Source: Branchiostoma lanceolatum (lineage: Eukaryota > Chordata > Leptocardii > Amphioxiformes > Branchiostomatidae). Taken from it: 64,000 nt of DNA. The DNA lies in NCBI RefSeq assembly GCF_035083965.1, contig NC_089725.1, forward strand, positions 28,963,925-29,027,924, written 5' to 3'. Position numbers and translations under genes: made by a program. Below, piece after piece: positions 9,910 to 19,350 of this stretch. Within the stretch, counting starts at the first letter, position 1. Every line of letters starts with the position of its first letter. The notes under the pieces were generated by a model. That model was not told where the DNA came from. It saw nothing but the letters and a program-made list of their open reading frames with translations, and ran no database searches.

Positions 9910-12495
9910 ATGTTTACAGCCCCGGCGCGTGTGAGCGAATGCTCCCACAGCTCGTGGCTCTTCGACCGACTGTACGACTTCAGGAGCCGAGGATTCCAGT
10001 GCGACACTACGGTGGTGACCGACGACGGGATGAGGTGTATAGTAACCGCTCATTCACTGACTGACTGACTGACTGACTGACTGACTGACTGACTGACTGA
10101 CTGACTGACTGACTGACTGACTGACTGACTGACTGACTGACTGACTGACTGACTGACTGACTGACTGACTGACTGACTGACTGACTGACTGACTGACTGA
10201 CTCACTCACTCACTCAATCACTCACTCGTTCACTCACTCCTTCACTTACTCACTCACTCGTTAACTCACTCACTCACGCACGCGCGCACGCAGTCGAGCA
10301 CTCACTCATCTTCCGTGACTTTGCCTATTTTTCTGGAAATAATACACTTCGCACCTCGAGACTGCATTGCGTCCATTGTTGAAGTACACAAGAAATATGG
10401 AGTACATGAAAGAGTTCTTTAAACGTGCATCTGGTTTAAAAGAAAGTCATGATCAACGTCGTTATTTCATCGGCCATGTAGGATGTTTAGTAAGACATTC
10501 AATACAGAGTTGTTTACACGTCAAAATGTAGTTCATTTGTTTGAAAAGAAACATCACAACGTCCTCACATTTTCGTTCACGCACAATGTGAAATTGTTAA
10601 AACGTCGTTCATTTGGCTTAAAAAGAAATATTACAACGTCTTTATTTCTGTTTTCACATAGAATTTGGAGTACTTAAAAGCCATTAATTACACAGTTGTT
10701 TACACGCACGTAACATTGTTCGTCTGGTCTGGAAAGAAAATATCAACGTCCTTTCTTTTTCTCTTTTTCCTTCACATGAAAAGGTTCGACGCCCACAAGG
10801 TGGTCCTGGCGTCGTGCAGCGCCTGGTTCCTGGGCAGGTTTGTTTGTTTGTTTGTTTGTTTGTTTGTTTGTTTGTTTAACCGGTAAACCGCGTCCAAGCG
10901 TAACACACCAGCTTTGAACAATAAGTATATACAAGCTGCGTAAGACAGTGAGTGTTGTGAACGTTTGCTCCATTCGCACCGGGATGGACCCTAGCCTCTA
11001 CCAGGCCCCGCGGGATGGCTGGAAAAATAGTAGAAATTGGCCTAATAGAGTGAATAGTGTGCCAAGGGAGTTAGCTACGGAGAGAGGGTCCATCCAGCTA
11101 TCCCGCGGGGCCTGGTAGAGGCTAGATGGACCCCTACTATTTTCGATGCCGACTCCCCACAGGCTCCGTGGTTCGCCTATTGAGCTTCCCTGTATAGCGG
11201 ACTACCCCTGGCATACTATTCACTGTATTTGGCCGATTTTTACTATTTTCCCAGCGATCCGCGGAGCCTGCTAGATGGACCCCTATTCTTTGCGATAAGT
11301 GCGGTGGAGTTTTGAACGTGCTCGAGGTGTGGATCTCCTCCGCCTTTACGTCCCATTCGAGAGGACGCCCCCAACCGAAGCTACGTACTTATTTTCACCC
11401 GTGTCACGTGAGAAAATAGAGGAAATAGAAGTGCCATTGGGGGGGGGGGCTTAGGACTTTGAACCCAGAACTTTTAAATTCTGAAAAAAATTCTAAGGCA
11501 GACTTTACGCATAATTCTTGAAACCAACGTACTAGAAGACATCGTAGTCTATAGTTCTCTCATAGACTACAGCTTTACGAGTGTACTACAGAAGCGTACA
11601 TCGGCCTCGGAGTACAGATTTCTAAAAAAAAGTTCTCTTAACATTCAGCACAAAACTGTAGTCTTCGAGAGAAATAGCATATACGATGTACCGATTTCTC
11701 AAAAAATTATTTACACTCAACAAAAAATCTGTAGTCTAAAGCCCCTGTCCCACTTGTGCGTATATACAAGTCCACAGGAGTTGTGTGTGTATTAACATGT
11801 TTTTGGTTTAGTTTAAGTTTGCAGCCGAAAAAGTCATTTCTTTGGTTCGATAATCAGGCTGCACAACGGTAGGTCAAAGTGGAAAACAACTTCTTCCCCT
11901 CAAACGTTACTTAAACCAAAGAAATGTTGATGCGCAACTCATACGCATTTGAATACTGTATACGAACAAGTGCGACAGGGCCCTAAGAGAGAGGTAGACT
12001 ACAATGATTTTAACCAGTAGTGCGACAGTTAAAAAAAAGTACAAGGCTGCCTAAATGAACAACCCTGCCCACATTGACAAGACCGCCTTGCCACCCCAGG
12101 TTCTGCCTGGTGACGGAGCGGGAGACCTCCATCCCCGTCCCCTGGTCCTACTTCGCCGTGGTGCTGGAGTACGCCTACGCCCGGCAGTTCGCGGTCCCCG
12201 AGACGCAGAGGCAGGGGATCGTCGAGGTGGCCAAGACGCTGAGAATGAGAGAGCTTCTCCAGCTTCTCGAGCAAGGTCTGTAGACCATCTGTGAAAAGTT
12301 TCATCGGGTTGCAGGGGAGACAACTGTTTCCAAGTCAGGGGACTTTACCCTAGACCTTGTACATGCGTACTAGGACTTGTGAACGACATTATGCACACAT
12401 TGTTCAGGGAAGCCGTTGCTTTCAACATGTGCTTACCAAATGAATACCATCATTACTACCTTCACCGAGAAGGTTATGTTGTCGGGTGCGTGTGT

Positions 12496-12590
<95 letters not shown>

Positions 12591-15500
12591 TATCTGTCTG
12601 CCTGTGAACACAATAACTCGAAAATGCCTGGATGGACTGCCCTGATATTTGGTATGCGGGTAGGTCTTGATGAGACCTAGTAATGATTAGATTTAGGGTC
12701 CCATAGCGGCTTGTTAGGGTATTGCAGCGGAACCGACGGTTTTGATATCTCACGTTCTAGACATTTTAGTAGTATAGAGGTCTTGTGGGGGACAGTAAGT
12801 CGTGTAGCTTTTCTCCCCCTAGTTATCGCTACTATCGATATCATATTATCATTATTATCATATTATCATATTATTATCAAGGTCAAGGCGACGCCATCGT
12901 GCAGCAACACGACCAACTTTTCCTCGTCACACGCACGAGTGAAGAGGCTCTGAGATCACTCCGCACACTTTTCGAGACGGGCGCGCTGTGTGACATCTTG
13001 CTCCACTCGGCCAACAGGTTCGTTCGTTCGTATTTCCTTCCTTCCTTCCTTCCTTCCTTCCTTCCTTCCTTCCTTCCTTCCTTCCTTCCTTCCTTCCTTC
13101 CTTCCTTCCTTCCTTCCTCCCTCCCTCCCTCCCTCCCTCCCTCCCTCCCTCCCTCCCTCCCTCCCTCCCTCCCTCCCTCCCTCCCTCCCTCCCTCCCTCC
13201 CTCCCTCCCTCCCTCCCTCCCTCCCTCCCTCCCTCCCTCCCTCCCTCCCTCCCTCCCTCCCTCCCTCCCTCCCTTCCTTCCTTCCCTCCTTCCCTTCTTC
13301 CTTCCTTCCTTCATTCATTCCTTCCTTCCTTCGTTCGTTCCTTCCTTCCTTCCTTCCTTCCTTCCTTCTTCCATCCTTCCTTCCTTCCTTCCTTCCTTCG
13401 TCTTTTTACTGTCGATTTGCTTTCTTTCATTTACTCTATCCTTCGTATTCATTTCTTTCATCATATCCCCGTTCCGTTATCCCTTCCTTTGTTTATCTTT
13501 CTTTCTCTTTTTTGGTGCTCATTCAATCATAGACATTCACTCACTTATTCATTTATGCTGCTTTTCTTTCTTTCTTTCATTTCCCCCATCATATTTTCTT
13601 TCTTTCGTTCTTTCTACCCTCTTTTGTTCCTTCATAATCATTCTTCATTCCCTCCTTCCGACCATCCTTCCTTCATCTGTTTAATTTTCGTCTTAATTTG
13701 TGTTCCGCTCTGCCAGCGAGTCGGAGAGGGTGTGCGTCCCCGTCCACAGAGTCGTCCTAGCCGCCTGTGTCGACTTCTTCGCCAACAAACTCCCGCAGTC
13801 CAAAGCCAACGCCTGGAAAGTGAACGGCGTTCCCGACAAGCTGCTGAGGCCGTTTCTGGCGTACCTGTACACGGGCGAGTTCGACATGTCCACCGTGGAC
13901 GAGTGGAAGGAGGTTTGTTCGTTTGTTCGTTTGTTCTATTTAGATCTCCATTAGTGTCAGATAAAGAAACAGTATTCTACCTGGAGTCCGCTTACACAAT
14001 AAATAAAATTGAATTACTAGTATACGAAATAAATATAGTGAAACTTAAAAGTGAACGGGAGAAGTCAGAGGTCAACATAACATAGTCTGGGTATTGTATG
14101 CAGAGAAATTCAAAACTGTAATGATGATTGCAAGAATATAAATAACTGAATTGAGCATAAATGTATACAGAAGAAGTGCAACCAAAAGTACTCATAATGA
14201 ACGAATGAAATACCTTTATTGTACTTTTCTGCTCTTTCAAGCTAAGTACAGGTCATGGTGATAAAGCAATGGGATAGTTAAAGTGACATTCTACTACATC
14301 TAAAGACTGATACTGTTACGTACAGATTCAATTTCTTCTCGCTTCTTAATATAGTTGTAGATGTATGAACATATGGAGCCTATGATACATGGTTTGTGTA
14401 GTTCCATAAGAAATACGAATTTTTCTGTGCTATCTAAATATTGAAAAATAATAACAATTTGATATACAGGTGGCGCTGTTCGCCACCTACCTGGGCTGCA
14501 CCACCCTGGTCGGTCTGTGCTGCCGGTTTGTAGAGAGACACGTGACGCTGGAAGATGTGGTCCAGGTCTTCAGGTTCGCCAGGAAGACGGGGTCGCTGCC
14601 GCTGATCCAGTCGGTGCACGCGGTGGTCGGTCGCCCCGACGTCTTCCGCAGCTTCGCGGACTCCGAGGACTTCCTGGACCTGGACGCAGACGAGATAGGT
14701 AAGAATCTGTTTTAATATTTTAATACATTCGAAAACGGGTCTCCTGGCGTTTTCATACGGTACTGCAGCGGGCTGTGTATGTGTATGTATATGTGTTTGC
14801 ATATACGTGGACAGCATTCTGGTTACACGGGAAGCTGGATTATGACCTGCCATGGTGGAGTGGCCTTGGTCTGAATGCGTTTGATATGTGTTAACAGCAA
14901 GAATCGGGAAGCTGTAGATGGATCTTCACGATATTTGATCCAAACCGGGGCCCTGCCGAAAAACGAAAAATAAAAATGTATATCAAGAAACAGATACAAC
15001 TCATGCTCATTACTTTTTTTTTACGTTTTGTGTGTTTTCGTGTCTTTTATAGCATACTTAACGTTCCCGCGAACTGCCCGACCGGGTTCCGGTTTGTAAA
15101 TGTGACCCTGGTATAAGTTGTGGTACGTATATATATGCCACGACACCATATCTACGTATTTAGGCCAATACATATGTAACGCTTTATAAAAGAGAGACTG
15201 TATCGTAGCAGACAGAAACCTACATTATGTCAGTACGCCATTTACGTCCATATTCTTGTAGTCAGTTTTTAGAATAGACTAATACATGTATAGTATTTAC
15301 TGTATTGATTGCTTTGTCATTGTTGCCGTACATTGTGCCGTGTACAATTGCCGAGCGATAGGTTCATTCATTCATTCATTCATTCATTCATTCATTCATT
15401 CATTCATTCGTTCGTTCGTTATATTTACACACCATTTATGTATAGCGGAGATCCTGCAGGAAGACACGCTGTCGCCGTTCTCGGAGGAGACTCTGTTCGA

Positions 15501-18500
15501 CGTGGCGCTGCGGTGGATCCTGTGGGAGCGGGACAACCGGGCGCTGGTGGCCGGCACGGTCATGAGCGCCGTCCGCTTCTCCTGCATCCACCCGGCCGCG
15601 CTGGACAGGGTCGTGGCGAAGGCACACTTCCTCCGGAGAGACTCCTCGTTCTACCGGCAGGTCGAGTTCGCCAGGGAGTACCACAGCGACCCGGAGGGAC
15701 AGCACCTCAACTACCACCGCAACAACAGGCAATTCTAATATATTTGCAATTACTTAAAACTACATCACCTCATCTGAACGGTTTTAAAAACTTGTTTTAG
15801 CTTCATATATTGCTTCCTGTCCAAACTTTTTTTTGATAGATTTCAAACGCTTTGATAACGATAAGTTTTCCAACATCATCCCCTCAGTCTCGATGGACAT
15901 GAAACCTTTATTAACTATAGCTCTTGATTCATATTTGTAATTTGCTCTGCTTGCTTTGTATCTATGTATCTTTGTATTGCCTTTTGTCTTGGTGGCGGCA
16001 TGGACATAAGTCTAGGACTTGAGTGTGTCGCCACCTTGTACATTATTGTTGGCCCTCACTTGAATGACCTTTGCGATGTTGAGTTGTTATTGTTTTAAAT
16101 TATTCTGAGTTGTTTGATTCATTACTCCTATGTTTGATCATTTCCTGTTTTATGTTATATGATTGTGCAATTGATCACTCATTAAGTTTATGTTAAGTAA
16201 TTCCTTTTGTATCCTGATTTGTTATGATTTGTCATGTAATGTAAGGGCTCCCTTGGAAATCAGTTATTTTGTTAACTGAAGGGACCACCCTAAAGATTAA
16301 TCAATAAAGAAATAAATTGTTAATACATATTGCAATAAAACAAACAAACAAACAAACAGGCAGACCTGGGTGCGCGGCGCCAGGGAGTCCCTGGTGGTGC
16401 TGGGCGGCTGCTGCCTCACGCCCGAGGCTCTGGTGGAGGACAGCGTTCTCTCCTCAGAGGTGACGACGCTCCGACACAACCGGGACGCGTGGTCAGGCTT
16501 GACGAAAATGCCTCTGTCCAGAGTTCACGGCAGCAAGGTCAGAGGACATAGTACAATGCTAAAGCTTCTTAACCTTGTTATGCATTTGTCCTATTTCCAA
16601 TCCGGGGCCCGGCCGGGCTGTTTGCGAAAACGAAAAATCAAAAATGCATATCAAGAAAATACACAATACATGGTTAGGAGTTTTGTGTCTTCTTTTGTCT
16701 TTGATATCATATTTTTTGCTCCCAAAAGTTGCCCGGCCGGGGACCCGTTTTGGAAATGGGACCAAAGCATTAGTTTGATTATTTTCTTGTTCGATGGCGG
16801 TACTAAAATAAGTTGCCTCAACGAGTGCGTCGTCATCTTGTCTGTATCTATTTTCTTTTTTTTTCTATTCTCTTGACGAAAAACAGGTCAGAGGACTGCA
16901 GTTCGCCTCCGTGGCCGTTCTGGACAATTTCCTGTACGTCGCCGGCGGGTTCCACGACACGGGCGACTGCGGGGACCACGTGGACTGCACCGACGTCGTC
17001 ATGCGCTTCGACCCAAGAATCTCCGCCTGGCACCGGGTCCGCAGCATGCTGTCGCCGCGGCGGCACTTCCAGCTCGTCGCCGTGAACGGCTACCTGTACG
17101 CACTCGGCGGCACGGTGCTCCGAGACCCGTACCAGTCGGTGGAGAGGTACAGTTTTAGTTTATTTATCTATTTAACCAGGAATACATTTTTCGTCTGGTG
17201 GCGCTTTTCAAAGATTCTTGGGGGTTCAACCCCTAAAGCCCCCCTCTCACCGGAACCGCGGCACGCTGGCGGCGTCGCTGCGGCAGATCGAATTGACAAA
17301 GCACTCAACGAATTTCATTGAAAAAAAACGAATATTTTTAAGCTTTGTGTGTTTTGTTGTCTTTTTGGTCATACTTGCACGTTTTGAATGATATTCCCAT
17401 TATAAAGTCAAGGTTAACACAAACCCAGTTTAGGACGCAGCGACGACGCCAGCGTGCCGCGGGTCCAGTGAGAGGGGGGCTTTAACGTCAAATCACATCA
17501 CATAGGTACGCTCCGAGCCAGCGGCGCTGGCAGCACGTCTCGCCGCTGACGGAGGACCTCGACGCCTTCGCCGCCGTGTCCCTGGCCGGGTGGTTGATGG
17601 TGTCCGGCGGGAGGGAGTTTGGCATGACGGCGGCCGTGAGGAGGGTACAGGTGCTGGACCCCTACACCGGCTCCTGGGACGAGCGCTGCCCCATGTGGAC
17701 GCCGCGAGCCAACCACAACATGGTGGCCACCAGCAGGTTCGGTCGTTCGTTCGTTCCTTCCTTCCTACTTTCATTCATTCATTCATTCATATTTTATCTT
17801 TATTTTCTTTCCTTCCTTCATTTATTGATGTTCGTTTCTTTGTTGCTTCATTCCTTCATTCGTCCATCTTTTTTTTTTTTTCTTCATTCATTTATTCATG
17901 CATTTATTTTCTTTGTCAGTATTCTTTTTTCCTTCATTTTTGTCGTTCTTTCGTTCCCATTCATTCATAGCTAGCCATCAATTCTTTCCTTATCCTTTTC
18001 TCTTTTCTCTCTTCCTTTCTTTCCACCTTTTTTTCTTTCCACTTTTTTCCCCACCTTTCTTTCATTCCACCTATCTTTACACCTTTCTTTCCCCTTTTCT
18101 TTTCACCTTCCGTCCCACATAATCCTTTTCCTTCCTTCCTATTCCTTCCCTTCCTATTCCCTCCGTCCTTCAGACATATCTACGTGCTTGGCGGCGAGGT
18201 GCAGTTCTCGGACGACGCGGCTCCCTTCGCCCTGACGATCGTCGAGCGGTACGACCCGTTCCCCAACCAGTGGACGGTGGTTCCCGGCGACACGCTGCCG
18301 AGGCTGGAGGCCGCCGCCGCCGTGGTCAACGAGGACATCTACCTGGTGGGAGGGTACGACCCCGCGGACCCGTTCGTGCCGAGCGACTCCGTGCAGGTGT
18401 ACAGCACGAGGGAGCAGACCTGGCGGCCGGCGCCCAGCATGCCCCGCGGGCTTATGGGAGCTTGTGCCTCTTCTCTCATCATACGGGGCACTGACTTGTT

Positions 18501-18504
18501 ATGA
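9910..18504 (+). CDS. BTB-BTB-BACK-kelch protein (11 exons)
   Basis: Exons: 9910-10034, 10784-10837, 12100-12275, 12882-13017, 13717-13912, 14470-14698, 15446-15728, 16360-16537, 16887-17146, 17506-17736, 18174-18504; 732 residues, stop TGA. Residues about 19-117 form one BTB domain (FRSRGFQCDTTV, FDAHKVVLASCSAWF) and about 139-229 a second (FETGALCDILL, VHRVVLAACVDFF, FLAYLYTGEF). A BACK domain follows (about 230-340; FSEETLFDVALRWILWERD), then about six kelch blades marked by GG doublets (VLGGCC, VAGGF, ALGGT, VSGGR, VLGGE, VGGY). Kelch-BTB proteins usually recruit substrates to Cullin-3 ubiquitin ligases; that role is inferred. The tandem BTB before BACK is uncommon. Exon 7 ends AACAG|GC, so intron 7 is GC-AG. 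Many introns contain tetranucleotide arrays that start at the splice site. The start is the first ATG in frame with BTB1. Confidence 0.85.
10050..10202 (+). repeat. (GACT)n microsatellite
   Basis: Roughly 38 uninterrupted GACT units followed by CACT-type variants to about 10290. It lies 16 bp inside intron 1 of the BTB-kelch gene. Confidence 0.95.
10838..10876 (+). repeat. (GTTT)n microsatellite forming the exon 2 donor
   Basis: The array begins at the exon-intron border itself (GGCAG|GTTTGTTTG), so the splice donor is the first repeat unit. Confidence 0.9.
10992..11124. mobile_element. Mutator-like MITE with 9-bp target duplication
   Basis: The 133-bp palindrome has ends TAGCCTCTACCAGGCCCCGC and the exact complement, flanked on both sides by GATGGACCC (10983-10991 and 11125-11133). 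A 9-bp duplication is typical of Mutator-like elements. It inserted into an R1 repeat. Confidence 0.75.
11134..11273. mobile_element. Second, diverged and inverted relative of the 10992-11124 MITE
   Basis: Its complement begins TAGCAGGCTCCGCGGATCGC and shares AATAGTA, GTGAATAGT and TGCCA in the same order as the first element. It is followed by a third GATGGACCC at 11274-11282. Confidence 0.5.
11740..11983. mobile_element. TAA-target MITE (Harbinger-like), TIR ending in TGTCxCACTTGT
   Basis: The 244-bp element has left end AGCCCCTGTCCCACTTGTGC and right end complement GGGCCCTGTCGCACTTGT, flanked by TAA at 11737-11739 and 11984-11986. The interior shares AAGTTTGCAGCCGAAAAAGT and GGTCAAAGT.GAAAACA with copies at 38636-38800 and 41968-42201. 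The family assignment rests only on TIR and 3-bp target. Confidence 0.65.
12485..12770 (+). repeat. (TG)n microsatellite with attached repeat R2
   Basis: A roughly 90-bp TG array is followed by GAACACAATAACTCGAAA, GCAGCGGAACCGACGGTTTT and ACGTTCTAGAC. The same array-plus-tail arrangement occurs at 32575-32860, so both belong to one interspersed repeat. It lies in intron 3 of the BTB-kelch gene. Confidence 0.7.
13018..13400 (+). repeat. (CTTC)n/(CTCC)n microsatellite beginning at the exon 4 donor
   Basis: The donor AACAG|GTTCGTTCG leads straight into TTCC units, then about 150 bp of CTCC units and more CTTC. The long Ser/Pro-Leu/Pro reading frames across it on either strand are artefacts of the repeat. 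Confidence 0.95.
14203..14460 (-). mobile_element. LINE 3' fragment (CR1-like)
   Basis: On the minus strand it reads FVFLMELHKP and YIKKREEIE, matching the C-terminal end of the ORF2 remnant at 6471-6870, and ends with AATAAAGG and ATTCGTTC. It is 5'-truncated, in intron 5 of the BTB-kelch gene. Confidence 0.6.
14935..15113 (+). repeat. Interspersed repeat R3
   Basis: CCGGGGCCCTGCCGAAAAACGAAAAAT near the start, ATCAAGAAA inside, and GCCCGACCGGGTTCCGGTTT near the end recur in the same order at 16600-16775. The GC-rich ends are partly inverted repeats, so it is probably a MITE. Confidence 0.6.
15362..15420 (+). repeat. (ATTC)n(GTTC)n microsatellite
   Basis: About twelve ATTC units followed by three GTTC units, 25 bp before the exon 7 acceptor of the BTB-kelch gene. 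Confidence 0.95.
15885..16319 (+). mobile_element. LINE 3' tail
   Basis: The segment ending GGGACCACCCTAAAGATTAATCAATAAAG recurs in reverse at 56838-57145, and its last 45 bp also at 59566-59612. The shared ending with an ATTAATCAATAAA-type tail and variable 5' truncation is the pattern of CR1/L2-like retrotransposition. It lies in intron 7 of the BTB-kelch gene. Confidence 0.65.
16538..16886 (+). other. Intron 8 of the BTB-kelch gene, bounded by a 12-bp direct repeat
   Basis: AGGTCAGAGGAC occurs across the donor (16536-16547) and across the acceptor (16885-16896). The intron contains repeat R3 (16600-16775). A duplicated AGGT-containing site at both ends is what intron gain by insertion or tandem duplication would leave. 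Confidence 0.6.
16600..16775 (+). repeat. Interspersed repeat R3
   Basis: Left end CCGGGGCCCGGCCGGGC pairs with GCCCGGCCGGGGACCCG near the right end. Inside, ATCAAGAAAATAC matches the copy at 14935-15113. A related but rearranged copy lies at 47048-47190. Confidence 0.65.
17237..17481. mobile_element. MITE with TAA/TTA flanks, TIR AGCCCCCCTCTCAC
   Basis: About 50-bp ends AGCCCCCCTCTCAC, GGCACGCTGGCGGCGTCGCT and their complements enclose AT-rich DNA. TAA flanks the left end (17234-17236), TTAA the right. It fills most of intron 9 of the BTB-kelch gene. Confidence 0.7.
17737..18170 (+). repeat. Degenerate (TTCC)n/(TTCA)n pyrimidine-rich tract filling intron 10
   Basis: The donor CAGCAG|GTTCGGTCG continues into GTTC, TTCC, ATTC and CTTT repeats over almost the whole intron up to the acceptor at 18173. 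No coding potential is inferred from the Ser/Phe-rich frames. Confidence 0.85.
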
Positions 18505-18557
18505 CATAGTTTAAGTTCAAATTGTCATACTAGTAAATGTTATCTCTGTGTTTCTTA

Positions 18558-18563
18558 ATTAAA
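18558..18563 (+). terminator. Likely polyadenylation signal of the BTB-kelch gene
   Basis: ATTAAA 54 bp after the TGA stop, followed by T-rich DNA. It is a common variant hexamer. Confidence 0.4.
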
Positions 18564-18636
18564 CATTTTTTTCATCATTCTTATTTTTTCGCACTCTGCT
18601 TCTATGAGATGACCCGTGTAAAAGTCGGAAAGTTGT

Positions 18637-18814
18637 TAGCCTCCATAGCAGGCTTTAAACTGTTTTTTTTTGGGGGGGGGGGGCTAAATAATACACTTTT
18701 TGCAGCCAGCCCGTAACTATCAGCCACCCCGTAACCATCATAGTTACGGGTTGGCTGCAAAAAGTGTATTATTTAGCCCCCCAAAAAGCCGATTCAAACC
18801 TGCTATGGAGGCTA
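18637..18814. mobile_element. MITE with 9-bp target duplication (Mutator-like)
   Basis: The left end TAGCCTCCATAGCAGGCTTT pairs with the right end AAACCTGCTATGGAGGCTA; inner arms GGGGCTAAATAATACAC and complement extend the stem. Flanks are GAAAGTTGT and GAAAGTTTT, an 8/9 match. The TAGCCTC start and 9-bp flanks link it to the element at 10992-11124. Confidence 0.7.
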
Positions 18815-19350
18815 GAAAGTTTTAGGCTTGTTGAAGTGACAAACACGTCATGTGTTCCCTGGCGTATCTTACGGAATACTTACACGTCGGTAGGCATTGG
18901 AATCGTTAAGAGGGAACTTGATTTTTGAAGAAACGAGATACTCTTCATTGAAGACTTGGAGAAAAAAAAGTGCGTTGTTCTAGAACATAGAACTAATCTA
19001 TACAGCCGTAGCATCAGAACGCAGTATGACATCAGAGAGAGAACAGAATGAAAGAACACGCTGACGTCACAATAATGTTCTGAGGGAGACAAGTTTGTTT
19101 TTGACAACAGATAAACTTGGCGCGCTGCCGGGGTCCGTGTCTTTCCATTACTGCTCGAGAAGAAATCAAAAGTGACGCGTTTGTAGGAGGCGTCGCTTGC
19201 CTGTTGACGTTGACGTCTTTCCTTCTGTTGGCACAAGTTGAGATACGTAGCTGCCATCTCTAGTTGAGATACGTAACTGCCAGCTTAGGCTAGTTGAGAT
19301 AAGTAACTGCCAGCTCTAGTTGAGATCCGTGACTGTCGGCACAAGTCACG
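18815..19350. other. Intergenic region upstream of gene X
   Basis: It holds a short tandem array (about 19230-19335) of GTTGAGATACGTAACTGCCAGC-like units, four imperfect copies of about 30 bp, ending at the start codon of gene X. No other gene was seen. Confidence 0.55.

Larger units (their letters stand above)
10876..11400 (+). repeat. Interspersed repeat R1 split by nested elements
   Basis: The left part (10876-10991: AACACACCAGC, CACCGGGATGGACCC) and the right part (11283-11400: TTTGCGATAAGTGCGG, CCAACCGAAGCTACGTACTT) line up with the uninterrupted relative at 62095-62380. The middle is occupied by palindromic elements with GATGGACCC repeats. Confidence 0.6.

Noticed and set aside
13020-13700. 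Long open frames rich in Ser/Leu/Pro/Phe or Glu/Gly/Arg over the (CTTC)n/(CTCC)n tract
   Set aside because: They exist only because a tetranucleotide repeat has no stops in any frame. The real gene splices around the tract.
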